Shown here: one piece after another, positions 8,624 through 16,037 of the stretch | Layout of the letters: every line of letters starts with the position of its first letter | Position numbering within the stretch: the stretch's first letter is position 1 | Source: Gemmobacter lutimaris | Lineage (GTDB): Bacteria > Pseudomonadota > Alphaproteobacteria > Rhodobacterales > Rhodobacteraceae | NCBI RefSeq assembly: GCF_003570715.1 | Contig: NZ_QXXQ01000009.1 | Location: 84,476-148,475 of the forward strand | Length of the DNA: 64,000 nucleotides | Direction: 5' to 3' | The notes under the pieces: generated by a model | The model's database searches: none | The model's input: the letters and a program-made list of their open reading frames with translations, nothing else | Told to the model about the DNA's origin: nothing | Made by a program: the position numbers and the translations under genes

Positions 8624-8803
8624 ATGAAGAAACTCGCTCTTGCTGCCGCTCTGTCGGTTGCCGCCACCACCGCCTTCGCCGGTGGCATGGTCGAGCCGGT
8701 GATGGAGCCGGAAGTTGTGGAAGCTGCGACGTCGTCGTCGTCGGGCGCGCTGGTTCCGCTGCTGCTCCTGCTCGTTGTGGCCGCTGCGGTCGCTTCGAAC
8801 TGA
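8624..8803 (+). CDS. Small secreted protein, YjbE/GfcA-like topology (59 aa)
   Basis: A 59-residue protein with a good GGAGAG ribosome site 6 bases before the ATG. It has a clear Sec signal ending AFA|GG at residue 19, an acidic Glu-Pro linker (22-35), a run of four serines (37-40), and a hydrophobic C-terminal stretch (42-57) ending ASN. Topology and motif order match the 68-residue protein at 20926-21132 in the exopolysaccharide locus, so I regard them as paralogues. The layout recalls the small proteins YjbE and GfcA of E. coli polysaccharide operons. This copy stands alone between a peptidoglycan enzyme and ferrochelatase. The function is not known. Confidence 0.7.
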   Translation: MKKLALAAALSVAATTAFAGGMVEPVMEPEVVEAATSSSSGALVPLLLLLVVAAAVASN

Positions 8804-8825
8804 TCTGACATCACGTCATGGAAAG

Positions 8826-8852
8826 GGCGGCAGGGCAACCTGCCGCCTTTTT
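8826..8852. terminator. Rho-independent terminator (small protein gene / hemH)
   Basis: A perfect 9 bp stem GGCGGCAGG / CCTGCCGCC with GCAA loop and a TTTTT run on the plus strand. It ends the small-protein transcript. It lies just past the end of the convergent hemH and may also act on that strand. Confidence 0.88.
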
Positions 8853-8877
8853 CATTTGTGGCGGATAGAAAGGCCGG

Positions 8878-9963
8878 TCAGACCCAGCCCGCCAGATTTT
8901 CGCGCGTTACCGCTGCAAGCGCCGCGATATGGGCGGCATCCGCGTTCAGGCAGGGGATATAGGTAAAAACCTCCCCTCCGGCATGTTCAAAGCTTTCGCG
9001 AATCTCGCCGTTGATTTCTTCCAGAGTTTCGATGCAATCGGCACTGAAGGCGGGGGCGATGACGGCGATCCGTTTCTTGCCCTGTTTCGCCAGCGCGGCG
9101 ACATGCTCGACCGTGTAGGGCCGCAGCCATTCCTCGGTGCCGAAGACCGACTGGAAGCTGGTGTCGATGCTGCCCTTGTCCCATCCCAGCCTTTCGCGCA
9201 GCAGGCGCGTGGTTTTCTGGCACTGGCAATGATAGGGGTCGCCCTCCATCAGATAGCGTTTCGGCATGCCGTGATAGCTGGCGACCAGCACATCGGGGCG
9301 ATGATCCAACGCGGCATAGACGCGTTCCACCGATTGCGCCAGCGCCTCCACATAGAGCGGGTGGTCGAAATATTCTGCCACGGTGCGCACTGCGGGCTGG
9401 CGCTTTTCCTTCATCAGGGCGCGGAAGAACTGATCGTTGGCCGTGGCCGAGGTGGCGCCCGCGTATTGCGGGTAAAGCGGGAAGAACAGCACCTTCTCGC
9501 AGCCAGCCTCCACCATCGCGCGCAGCCGCGATTCGGTGGACGGGTTGCCATAGCGCATGCAGAAATCCACCATCACCCGGTCGCCGTAATCGGCGCGCAA
9601 CGCCTCGGCCAATGCGGCGGTCTGCTCTTTGGTAATGGTCATCAGCGGGCTTTCGCCCTTCTCTTCGTTCCAGATCAGCTTGTAATTTGCGCCGCTGGTG
9701 AAGGGCCGCTTGCTGAGGATGATCAACTGCAACAGCGGCTGCCACTTCCACGCCGGATAGTCGATGACCCGCCGGTCGGACAGAAATTCGTTCAGATAAC
9801 GCCGCATCGACCAGTAGTCGTAGTTGTCCGGCGTTCCCAGATTGGCCAGCAATACCCCGATCTTCGGGGCGCGCACCGGAGGGTGATCGGCAGGCGCATG
9901 GGCCAGACGGCCTTCGCCCGGCCGGATCAACCCGGCCACCGCATCGCGCAGCGCATCAAGCAT
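8878..9963 (-). CDS. hemH: Ferrochelatase
   Basis: A 361-residue enzyme inserting Fe2+ into protoporphyrin IX, the last step of haem synthesis. The N-terminal LLANLGTPDNYDYW and the region VASYHGMPKRYL, holding the conserved metal-site histidine, are present. So is the C-terminal block FGTEEWLRPYT...FSADCIETLEEI. I chose the ATG at 9963, which has AGGAGA 5 bases upstream; two in-frame upstream starts lack such a site. It lies 53 bases downstream of a minus-strand methyltransferase-like gene and ends facing the terminator at 8826-8852. Confidence 0.95.
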   Translation of the reverse strand: MLDALRDAVAGLIRPGEGRLAHAPADHPPVRAPKIGVLLANLGTPDNYDYWSMRRYLNEFLSDRRVIDYPAWKWQPLLQLIILSKRPFTSGANYKLIWNEEKGESPLMTITKEQTAALAEALRADYGDRVMVDFCMRYGNPSTESRLRAMVEAGCEKVLFFPLYPQYAGATSATANDQFFRALMKEKRQPAVRTVAEYFDHPLYVEALAQSVERVYAALDHRPDVLVASYHGMPKRYLMEGDPYHCQCQKTTRLLRERLGWDKGSIDTSFQSVFGTEEWLRPYTVEHVAALAKQGKKRIAVIAPAFSADCIETLEEINGEIRESFEHAGGEVFTYIPCLNADAAHIAALAAVTRENLAGWV

Positions 9964-10016
9964 CGTCTTCTCCTGCATTCGGTTCCGCGCCCCAGATAGT
10001 GCCATGGGGCCAGCGG

Positions 10017-10832
10017 TCAACTGTCGTTTTTCGTCGCACCCGTGCGGGCGGCATTCAGCGCATCTTCGAGCCGTTGCACAGCCGAACCGGGGCGCAATGG
10101 TTTCTGCTGGCTGTCATGTGGGCTCCAGCCGGTCAGGCAGATGGTTTCAAACAACGCCTCGACCCGGCCATCGGCATCCGTTTCGTAACGCTGCGCGGCT
10201 CCCAGCAGGATACCCCGCCGGGTAAAATGGCGCGGCCGCTCGGCCATGGCATTGGCTTCGCCCATGGCGCGCAGGTCGGCCATCAGGTGCAGCGCATTCC
10301 GATAGCTGACGCGGCGGGTAAGGCTGTCGGCGACCGGCAGGTTCAGCCCGGCGCGTTGCAGCAGCGCGCCCAGATCGCGGATTTCGCCCATCGGCAGTAC
10401 TCGCGGCGACAACCCGCCAGTTTGCGCTGCCTCGGCCTCGGCCAGCGTGGCACGCAGGGTGGCCAGCGTCTGCCCCCCCAGCGTCAGCCCGATAAAAAGC
10501 CCGTCAGGGCATAGCGCGCGGCGGCATTGCACCAGTTGCCCGACCGGATCGTTGGCCCAGTGCAGTGCCATGGCGTGAATCACCAGATCATGCGCTGAAG
10601 CGGCAAGATCCAGCACCTCGGCATCGGGGATGATCTTTGCGTCAGGGAAGGCACCGGCCCAGATTTCCGCGAAAGGTGTCACGATGGCGGGTTTCGTAAA
10701 CTGCCTGTTAACCGCGGCTAGTCTTTCCTGAACCTCGATGACGGCTTCGTCATGCAGGAACAGCGCGTCAGGGCGGGCGCGTCTGCGGTTCCGGGCAAGT
10801 GCGTGGCGATCAACAAGCTGGGGCGGGGTCAT
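10017..10832 (-). CDS. NDUFAF5/BioC-like methyltransferase-fold protein with atypical SAM motif
   Basis: A 271-residue protein. The C-terminal two thirds carry class I methyltransferase hallmarks of the NDUFAF5/BioC group: LVIHAMALHWANDPVGQL (motif IV region), then CRRALCPDGLFIG (post-IV) and GEIRDLGALLQRAGL. The usual glycine-rich motif I (DxGxGxG) is not visible: the region before it reads KPAIVTPFAEIW. The protein may thus bind SAM poorly or have another role. NDUFAF5 hydroxylates an arginine of complex I. The divergent comF start is only 34 bases away, so the two promoters must overlap or lie inside the genes. Confidence 0.7.
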   Translation of the reverse strand: MTPPQLVDRHALARNRRRARPDALFLHDEAVIEVQERLAAVNRQFTKPAIVTPFAEIWAGAFPDAKIIPDAEVLDLAASAHDLVIHAMALHWANDPVGQLVQCRRALCPDGLFIGLTLGGQTLATLRATLAEAEAAQTGGLSPRVLPMGEIRDLGALLQRAGLNLPVADSLTRRVSYRNALHLMADLRAMGEANAMAERPRHFTRRGILLGAAQRYETDADGRVEALFETICLTGWSPHDSQQKPLRPGSAVQRLEDALNAARTGATKNDS

Positions 10833-10866
10833 GCGGGCTCCTTTCCGCGGACCATAGGAGGGTCGG

Positions 10867-11589
10867 ATGGGAATGCAAGCGGCTGTGCAACTGGTCTACC
10901 CGCCGCAATGCCTCAGTTGCGATGCGCTGGTGACCACGGATTTCGGGCTTTGTGCCCGCTGCTGGCGCGACACGCCCTTCATTGCCGGGCTGGTCTGCGA
11001 TTGCTGCGGCACGCCCCTGCCGGGCGAGGAAGGCGGTGCGCCGGTGCAATGCGACGATTGCCTGACCATTGCCCGGCCCTGGGGGCGGGGGAGGGCAGTG
11101 ATGCTATACCGCGACAACGCGCGGCGTCTGGTCATGGCCTTCAAACATGGCGACCGGCTGGATCTGGCTCGACCTGGTGCGCAATGGCTGCATCGCGCAG
11201 CGGTCCCGCTGTTGCAGCCCGACACCCTGCTGGCGCCTGTGCCACTGCACTGGCTGCGGCTATTCCGGCGGCGCTACAACCAATCGGCGCTGCTGGCGGC
11301 GGGTCTGGCCCGGCTCGCCGATCTGCCGCATTGTCCGGACCTTCTGGTCCGGCGTCGCAATACCCGCAGTCAGGAAGGGCGTGATCGTGAGGGGCGGTTC
11401 CGCAATATGGAGGATGCGATCCGCGTCAACGACAAGCGGCGCTGGCAGGTCGAGGGGCGTCCCGTTCTGCTGGTTGACGATGTGATGACCTCGGGCGCCA
11501 CGCTGGGGGCCTGCGCAGATGCCTGCCTGGCGGCAGGGGCCGCACGGGTGGATGTGGTTGTGCTGGCACGCGTTGCGAAAGACGGATGA
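10867..11589 (+). CDS. comF: ComF-family phosphoribosyltransferase-like protein
   Basis: A 240-residue protein with an N-terminal double zinc ribbon (cysteines in PQCLSCD, LCARCW, CDCCG and CDDC) followed by a phosphoribosyltransferase domain. The PRPP-loop motif LLVDDVMTSGATLG lies near residues 200-213. ComF is needed for DNA uptake in naturally competent bacteria, but homologues are common in non-competent proteobacteria. An AGGAGGG ribosome site precedes the ATG by 4-5 bases. It begins a run of four plus-strand genes with grxC, the amidase gene and marR. Confidence 0.9.
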   Translation: MGMQAAVQLVYPPQCLSCDALVTTDFGLCARCWRDTPFIAGLVCDCCGTPLPGEEGGAPVQCDDCLTIARPWGRGRAVMLYRDNARRLVMAFKHGDRLDLARPGAQWLHRAAVPLLQPDTLLAPVPLHWLRLFRRRYNQSALLAAGLARLADLPHCPDLLVRRRNTRSQEGRDREGRFRNMEDAIRVNDKRRWQVEGRPVLLVDDVMTSGATLGACADACLAAGAARVDVVVLARVAKDG

Positions 11590-11634
11590 ATCCCTATAGT
11601 CTTGCCGCAACTGCGAGACTGAGCGGACCCCATC

Positions 11635-11892
11635 ATGAAAACTGTCGAAATCTACACCACCCCCACCTGCCCCTATTGTCATGCGGCCAAGCGGCTTCTG
11701 ACGCGCAAGGGCGTGGCCTTCACCGAAATTGACGTCAGCCGCGACCCCGATCTGCGCGCCGCCATGACCGACCGGGCAAACGGGCGCCGCACTGTGCCGC
11801 AGATTTTCATCGGCGGGCAGCATGTCGGTGGCAGCGATGATATCCATGCGCTTGACCATGACGGCAAGCTTGACGCGCTGCTGGCGGGCTGA
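11635..11892 (+). CDS. grxC: Glutaredoxin 3
   Basis: An 85-residue dithiol glutaredoxin with active site CPYC at residues 12-15 in TTPTCPYCHAAKRLL. The cis-proline and glutathione-binding region RRTVPQIFIGGQHVGGSDD follows. It reduces disulphides and mixed glutathione disulphides in the cytoplasm. The length is normal for GrxC. It is 45 bases after comF and 3 bases before the amidase gene. Confidence 0.95.
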   Translation: MKTVEIYTTPTCPYCHAAKRLLTRKGVAFTEIDVSRDPDLRAAMTDRANGRRTVPQIFIGGQHVGGSDDIHALDHDGKLDALLAG

Positions 11893-11895
11893 TCG

Positions 11896-12726
11896 ATGCG
11901 GGTTGCGCTTGTCCAGCTGACGGTGACCGACGACCCGGCAGAGAACCTGCCGGAAACGCTCGCCTTCCTGCGCATCGCGGCAGAGGGCGGAGCCGATCTG
12001 GTGCTGACGCCTGAATGCACCAATATGCTCAGTTCGTCGCGCGAACATCAGCGCGCTACGCTGCGGCACGAAGACGACGATCCGACGCTGGCTGCCATCC
12101 GGGCCGAGGCGAAGGCGCATGGGATCTGGGTGCTGATCGGGTCGCTGGGGCTGCTGACGCAGGATGCCGACGGGCGCTTTGCCAACCGCTCCTTCCTGAT
12201 CGGGCCAGAGGGTGAAATCGCCGCGCGCTATGACAAGATCCATATGTTTGACGTCAACGTGACCGAGACCGAGGTGTATCGCGAAAGCGCCGCCTATCGG
12301 CCCGGCGTGCAGGCGGTGGTGGCGGACATCCCGTTGGCAAAGATCGGCATGGCGGTCTGCTATGACCTGCGTTTCCCGCATCTGTTTCGTCGACTGGCAC
12401 AGGGCGGCGCGCAGATCCTGACCGTGCCTGCCGCCTTCAACCACCTGACAGGCGCCGCGCATTGGGAGGTGTTGCTGCGTGCCCGTGCCATCGAAACGGG
12501 CTGTTTCGTGCTGGCCCCGGCGCAAACCGGCTTCCACCCCGAAAGCAACGGCAAGGGGCGCAACACCTATGGTCACAGCCTTGCCATCGCGCCTTGGGGC
12601 GAGGTGCTGGTGGACGCGGGCACCGATCCGGGGGTGACGTTCGTGGATATTGAACTGGCCGAGGTCGAAAAGGCGCGGGGCCGGGTGCCCTCGTTGTCGC
12701 ACGACCGCAGCTTTGAAGGTCCGTAA
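11896..12726 (+). CDS. Carbon-nitrogen hydrolase (Nit2/omega-amidase-like)
   Basis: A 276-residue nitrilase-superfamily enzyme. The catalytic triad is visible: Glu40 in LTPECTN, Lys114 in RYDKIHMFD and Cys155 in VCYDLRFP. The closest named group is Nit2/omega-amidase or the deaminated-glutathione amidase Nit1, which hydrolyse amides of 2-oxo acids as metabolite repair. Its place next to glutaredoxin 3 fits a role in clearing deaminated glutathione, but this is inference. The next gene starts in its stop codon (TAATG). Confidence 0.85.
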   Translation: MRVALVQLTVTDDPAENLPETLAFLRIAAEGGADLVLTPECTNMLSSSREHQRATLRHEDDDPTLAAIRAEAKAHGIWVLIGSLGLLTQDADGRFANRSFLIGPEGEIAARYDKIHMFDVNVTETEVYRESAAYRPGVQAVVADIPLAKIGMAVCYDLRFPHLFRRLAQGGAQILTVPAAFNHLTGAAHWEVLLRARAIETGCFVLAPAQTGFHPESNGKGRNTYGHSLAIAPWGEVLVDAGTDPGVTFVDIELAEVEKARGRVPSLSHDRSFEGP

Positions 12727-13169
12727 TGGCGGAAAAGACCGAAGATCTGGCGATTGCCCTGTTTGGCGAGCTGTTCATGGCGGATCAGCTTGCCCGCAAC
12801 CGCATTTCCAAGGCGCTGCCCAAAGGGATGGAGCTGTCACATTTCGGGGTGCTGAACCATCTGGCGCGGATTCAGGAGGAACGCACACCCGCCCAGCTTG
12901 CCCGCAGCTTCCACGTTACGCGCGGGGCAATGACCAATACGCTTGCAAAGCTGGAATGGGCCGGGCACATCCATATCCGGCCGGACTGGGATGATGCGCG
13001 ACAGAAGTTCGTTGCACTCAGCCCTTCGGGCCGTTCGGCGCGGGATGCTGCCGTTCAGGCCATCGCCCCGCTGATCGGCGAAGTCGTTCAGGCGCTTGGC
13101 GCTGATCGTGTTCGGGCGGTGCTGCCGGTGCTGCGCGAATTGCGCACCAAACTGGAAGGGGCGGATTAA
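12726..13169 (+). CDS. MarR-family transcriptional regulator
   Basis: A 147-residue winged-helix protein. The HTH region runs from SHFGVLNHLARIQ through TPAQLARSFHVTRGAMTNTLAKLEWAG; a charged wing and a C-terminal dimerisation helix follow. MarR proteins repress operons for stress or aromatic-compound response, usually close to their own gene. It is translationally coupled to the amidase gene (1-base overlap) and is the last gene of this run. Its targets are unknown. Confidence 0.88.
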   Translation: MAEKTEDLAIALFGELFMADQLARNRISKALPKGMELSHFGVLNHLARIQEERTPAQLARSFHVTRGAMTNTLAKLEWAGHIHIRPDWDDARQKFVALSPSGRSARDAAVQAIAPLIGEVVQALGADRVRAVLPVLRELRTKLEGAD

Positions 13170-13188
13170 CCGCCCCCCCTTTGCAAGG

Positions 13189-14313
13189 TTACTTGACCAG
13201 CCGGTCGATCCGGGTGGTGATGCCAAAGGCATCGTAGACCAGCCCGATGATGCTCTTGGTATTGGACAGCGAGCTTTGGGTAGCCAGAACCAGATCGCGG
13301 TCCTGAACGGCGAACTCACCCGCACTGAACAATCCGTCGGCGGTGGTCAGGTCCAGCGCGAAGATCACGCGCTCCTTGCTCGGGCCGGTTTCGTTGCTGC
13401 GCAGATCACTCGGTTCATAATTGCGCAGGATCAGCACGCTTTTCGGGTTGGCACGGACATCGTTCAGACCACCCACCAGCGAGGCAGCGTCAAGCGCCGT
13501 CACCTTGTCATGCGGGAAAGGGATCTGCGCCTCGCGCCCGGTTGCGCCCAGCGACAGGAAGTAGCGGCCATCGCTTTCGACATAAATCTTGTCGCCGCCG
13601 CGCAGGGTTGTGTCCAGCGAGGGGCTTTTCAGCAGGCGGTCCGCTGAAATCGCGTAAAGTTTGCCGCCCCGCATCAGGCGGACCTGCGGGTTTTCGATGT
13701 CCTTGGCGATCCCCCCGCCCATGGCGATCAAACTCAACACCGTGAAATCACGGTCGGGCATGACGTAATTGCCCGGTGTGGTTACACCGCTGACCAGATC
13801 GACCGAGCTTTGCCGACCGGCTTGATGGCTGAGTTGAACCTGCGCCGACGGGATGATTTGCGAGAATTCGGCCTGAATTGTGTTGCGTGCGCGATCAGGC
13901 GACATCTTGGCCACATAGACCTGATCGACGTAAGGCAGGAACACCTCGCCAGCGGGGGAAACCCGTATCCCCTTCAGCTCGACGACCTTCTGACCGGACT
14001 GCGTCAGCAGCGAGCTGTCGCCATTGTCCCAGATTGCCAGATCCAGCATGTCGCCCGCCTCGATGATCTGCGAGCTCGGTCCCTTCGCGCGCGGAATCCA
14101 TCCACCTGCCGGGGTGGCACCGCGCGACGGCCATGCTGCAAATTTCGGAAGCGTTTCGCGGGTCACGGCATAGACGGCGAAATCCGCATCTTCCTTGTCG
14201 GCCCCTGCAAGGATCTGACCGGCATTCGGCCCGCCCGCCGGAAGGTCGCCACAAGAGGCTAGCATCCCGAGACTTGCTGTAGCCAGGCAAAGCCTTAACG
14301 CAAATTTCCGCAT
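13189..14313 (-). CDS. Polysaccharide export outer-membrane lipoprotein (Wza/GfcE family)
   Basis: A 374-residue protein. The ATG at 14313 is preceded by GGAGA and begins a lipoprotein signal (KFALRLCLATASLGMLASC); the longer upstream frame lacks a signal and is rejected. The poly-export domain begins at SSQIIEAGDMLDLAIWD and is followed by SLBB-like repeats (GVTTPGNYVMP, GGDKIYVES, LVGGLNDVRANP). It should form the outer-membrane channel for a surface polysaccharide. It lies divergently, 122 bases from the sugar-nucleotide and glycosyl-1-phosphate transferase genes. No Wzc kinase, flippase or polymerase gene is in the window. Confidence 0.88.
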   Translation of the reverse strand: MRKFALRLCLATASLGMLASCGDLPAGGPNAGQILAGADKEDADFAVYAVTRETLPKFAAWPSRGATPAGGWIPRAKGPSSQIIEAGDMLDLAIWDNGDSSLLTQSGQKVVELKGIRVSPAGEVFLPYVDQVYVAKMSPDRARNTIQAEFSQIIPSAQVQLSHQAGRQSSVDLVSGVTTPGNYVMPDRDFTVLSLIAMGGGIAKDIENPQVRLMRGGKLYAISADRLLKSPSLDTTLRGGDKIYVESDGRYFLSLGATGREAQIPFPHDKVTALDAASLVGGLNDVRANPKSVLILRNYEPSDLRSNETGPSKERVIFALDLTTADGLFSAGEFAVQDRDLVLATQSSLSNTKSIIGLVYDAFGITTRIDRLVK

Positions 14314-14435
14314 CAATATCTCCGATCGGGCCGCACCTGGCAGGGTGGACTTTGACAGCGGTTGCAAGATACTGGGGTGTAGCCGGGGGTTCAACAGCCT
14401 AGTTTTGTTCCGGTGCAACTGACGGCAAGGCGGCG

Positions 14436-15278
14436 ATGATCTGTGTCTTGGGGGCTTCAGGGCGGCTTGGCTCCATCTTGCGGACGCTCTGGCGTCGCAA
14501 CGATGTGATATGGAGCCGCCGATCGCAGGGGGCCGGCTGGTTCGCCTGCGATCTGATGACCGGGCCTCTGCCCGAGATGGGCGGCTTGCAAGGGGGCGTG
14601 GTGCTTTGTCTTGCGGGGGTCGTCCCCGGTCCGGGTGCCGATCTTGACATGAATGCCGGGATTGCTGTGCGGGCCTGTGAACTGGCGCGCGCCAATGGGG
14701 CGCGTCATGTTTTTCTTGCATCTTCTGCTGCAATTTATGGCTCTGCGGCCCTGACGGACCCACCTTTCGCAGAAGATACCTTGCCTCAGCCGGTGTCTGC
14801 CTATGGCGCGGCGAAGCTTGCGGCAGAGCATGCGGTGGCACAATGGCAGGCTCACAATGCCGGTATGGGCGTCACGCATCTTCGCATCGGAAATGTCGCC
14901 GGGGCCGACGCCGTGCTGGGCCGACCTTTGGATGCGCGGCGTCTGGTCGATCCCGTGGCGGGGTCTACTGGCGGGCCGTTGCGGTCATATATCGGTCCGC
15001 AGGGCTTTGCGCAGGTGTTGTCCGGGCTGAGCAATCTTGCCCTGACGGGTGGCGAAATTCCGCCGATCCTGAACATTTCGGCGCCTTCACCTGTGACGAT
15101 GGGGGCCCTGCTGACGGCGGCAGGGGTCGATTGGACAGCCGGTCCGGTCAATCCGTCGGTCATCCCGTCTGTCGTTCTGGGGACCGGGCGGTTGGAGCGG
15201 CTGCTGCCGGGGCAGGCTGGGACAGGCATCGCCGCAGATCTGGTGACCGAATGGCGGGCGTGGAGGGGGCGGCAATGA
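14436..15278 (+). CDS. NAD-dependent epimerase/dehydratase (extended SDR)
   Basis: A 280-residue Rossmann protein with the nucleotide motif VLGASGRLGS at the N-terminus. The catalytic serine block ASSAAIYGS and the YxxxK pair in YGAAK are present. It likely modifies a nucleotide sugar for the exopolysaccharide, in the cytoplasm. The exact sugar cannot be read. Its stop overlaps the start of the sugar transferase gene (ATGA), so the two are coupled. Confidence 0.85.
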   Translation: MICVLGASGRLGSILRTLWRRNDVIWSRRSQGAGWFACDLMTGPLPEMGGLQGGVVLCLAGVVPGPGADLDMNAGIAVRACELARANGARHVFLASSAAIYGSAALTDPPFAEDTLPQPVSAYGAAKLAAEHAVAQWQAHNAGMGVTHLRIGNVAGADAVLGRPLDARRLVDPVAGSTGGPLRSYIGPQGFAQVLSGLSNLALTGGEIPPILNISAPSPVTMGALLTAAGVDWTAGPVNPSVIPSVVLGTGRLERLLPGQAGTGIAADLVTEWRAWRGRQ

Positions 15279-15898
15279 CCTTGCAGAAACGGCTGTTCGA
15301 CCTGACCCTTGCCCTGCTGTTGTCCGCGCTTCTGGCCGTGCCCTTCGCGCTGCTTGTCGTCGTGTTGCTGGTCCGTGAGGGGCGGCCGGTGTTCTATGTG
15401 GCGGAGCGCATGAAGGCGCCGGGCGTGCCGTTCCGTCTTTGGAAGCTGCGCACCATGACGGTCGCCCGGCAGGACAGCGGTGTGTCGGGCGGGGACAAGG
15501 CGACGCGCATTACGGCTACGGGACGATTTCTGCGGGCTGCGCGACTTGATGAAATTCCGCAACTCTGGAACGTGATCCGGGGCGACATGAGCTTTGTCGG
15601 GCCGCGCCCGCCGCTGCGGCTGTATGTCGAACGCTTTCCCGCGCTTTATGCCGAGGTGCTGCAAAGCAGACCGGGAATCACTGGCCTTGCGACGCTGCAT
15701 TTCCACCGGCACGAGGAATACCTTCTGTCGCGGTGCAAAACGCCCGAGGAAACGGATGCTGTCTATGCCCGGCGATGTGTGCGCAGAAAAGCCGCGCTTG
15801 ATCTGATTTATCAGCGGAATCAGGGTGTATGCTTCGATCTGACGCTGCTTTGGCATACTGGCTCGGGTGTATTGTTACGCAAAATGCTTGGAAAATAG
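15275..15898 (+). CDS. Small initiating sugar (glycosyl-1-phosphate) transferase, PglC-like
   Basis: A 207-residue monotopic phosphoglycosyl transferase. A re-entrant hydrophobic helix (residues 10-32) is followed by the family block VPFRLWKLRTM. The catalytic Asp-Glu pair lies in ARLDEIPQLWNV, and GDMSFVGPRPPL follows. It moves a sugar-1-phosphate from UDP-sugar to undecaprenyl phosphate at the inner membrane, which begins exopolysaccharide repeat assembly. A GGAGGGGG ribosome site lies before the ATG. The protein is the minimal catalytic form, without the multi-helix N-terminal part of WbaP/WcaJ. Confidence 0.93.
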   Translation: MTLQKRLFDLTLALLLSALLAVPFALLVVVLLVREGRPVFYVAERMKAPGVPFRLWKLRTMTVARQDSGVSGGDKATRITATGRFLRAARLDEIPQLWNVIRGDMSFVGPRPPLRLYVERFPALYAEVLQSRPGITGLATLHFHRHEEYLLSRCKTPEETDAVYARRCVRRKAALDLIYQRNQGVCFDLTLLWHTGSGVLLRKMLGK

Positions 15899-16037
15899 GC
15901 TGAATCGCGCAAAAACGGGGCGAATCGACTTTGCTTCGACTTGTTGGATGTGACGCCTTCGGGTAGTTTTCCCTAAATAGCCAAGATGGCCTCCTGCGAG
16001 TTCGCCACGTCGCTGCGCCGAGCAAGAAGGTTACTGA

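Noticed and set aside
11260-12702. A 480-codon minus-strand frame over comF, grxC and the amidase gene
   Set aside because: Composition typical of reverse-strand shadows; the three plus-strand genes have catalytic motifs.
14314-14841. Upstream extension of the polysaccharide-export gene to 14841
   Set aside because: The extension has no signal peptide and overlaps the divergent SDR gene; the ATG at 14313 has a ribosome site and a lipoprotein signal.
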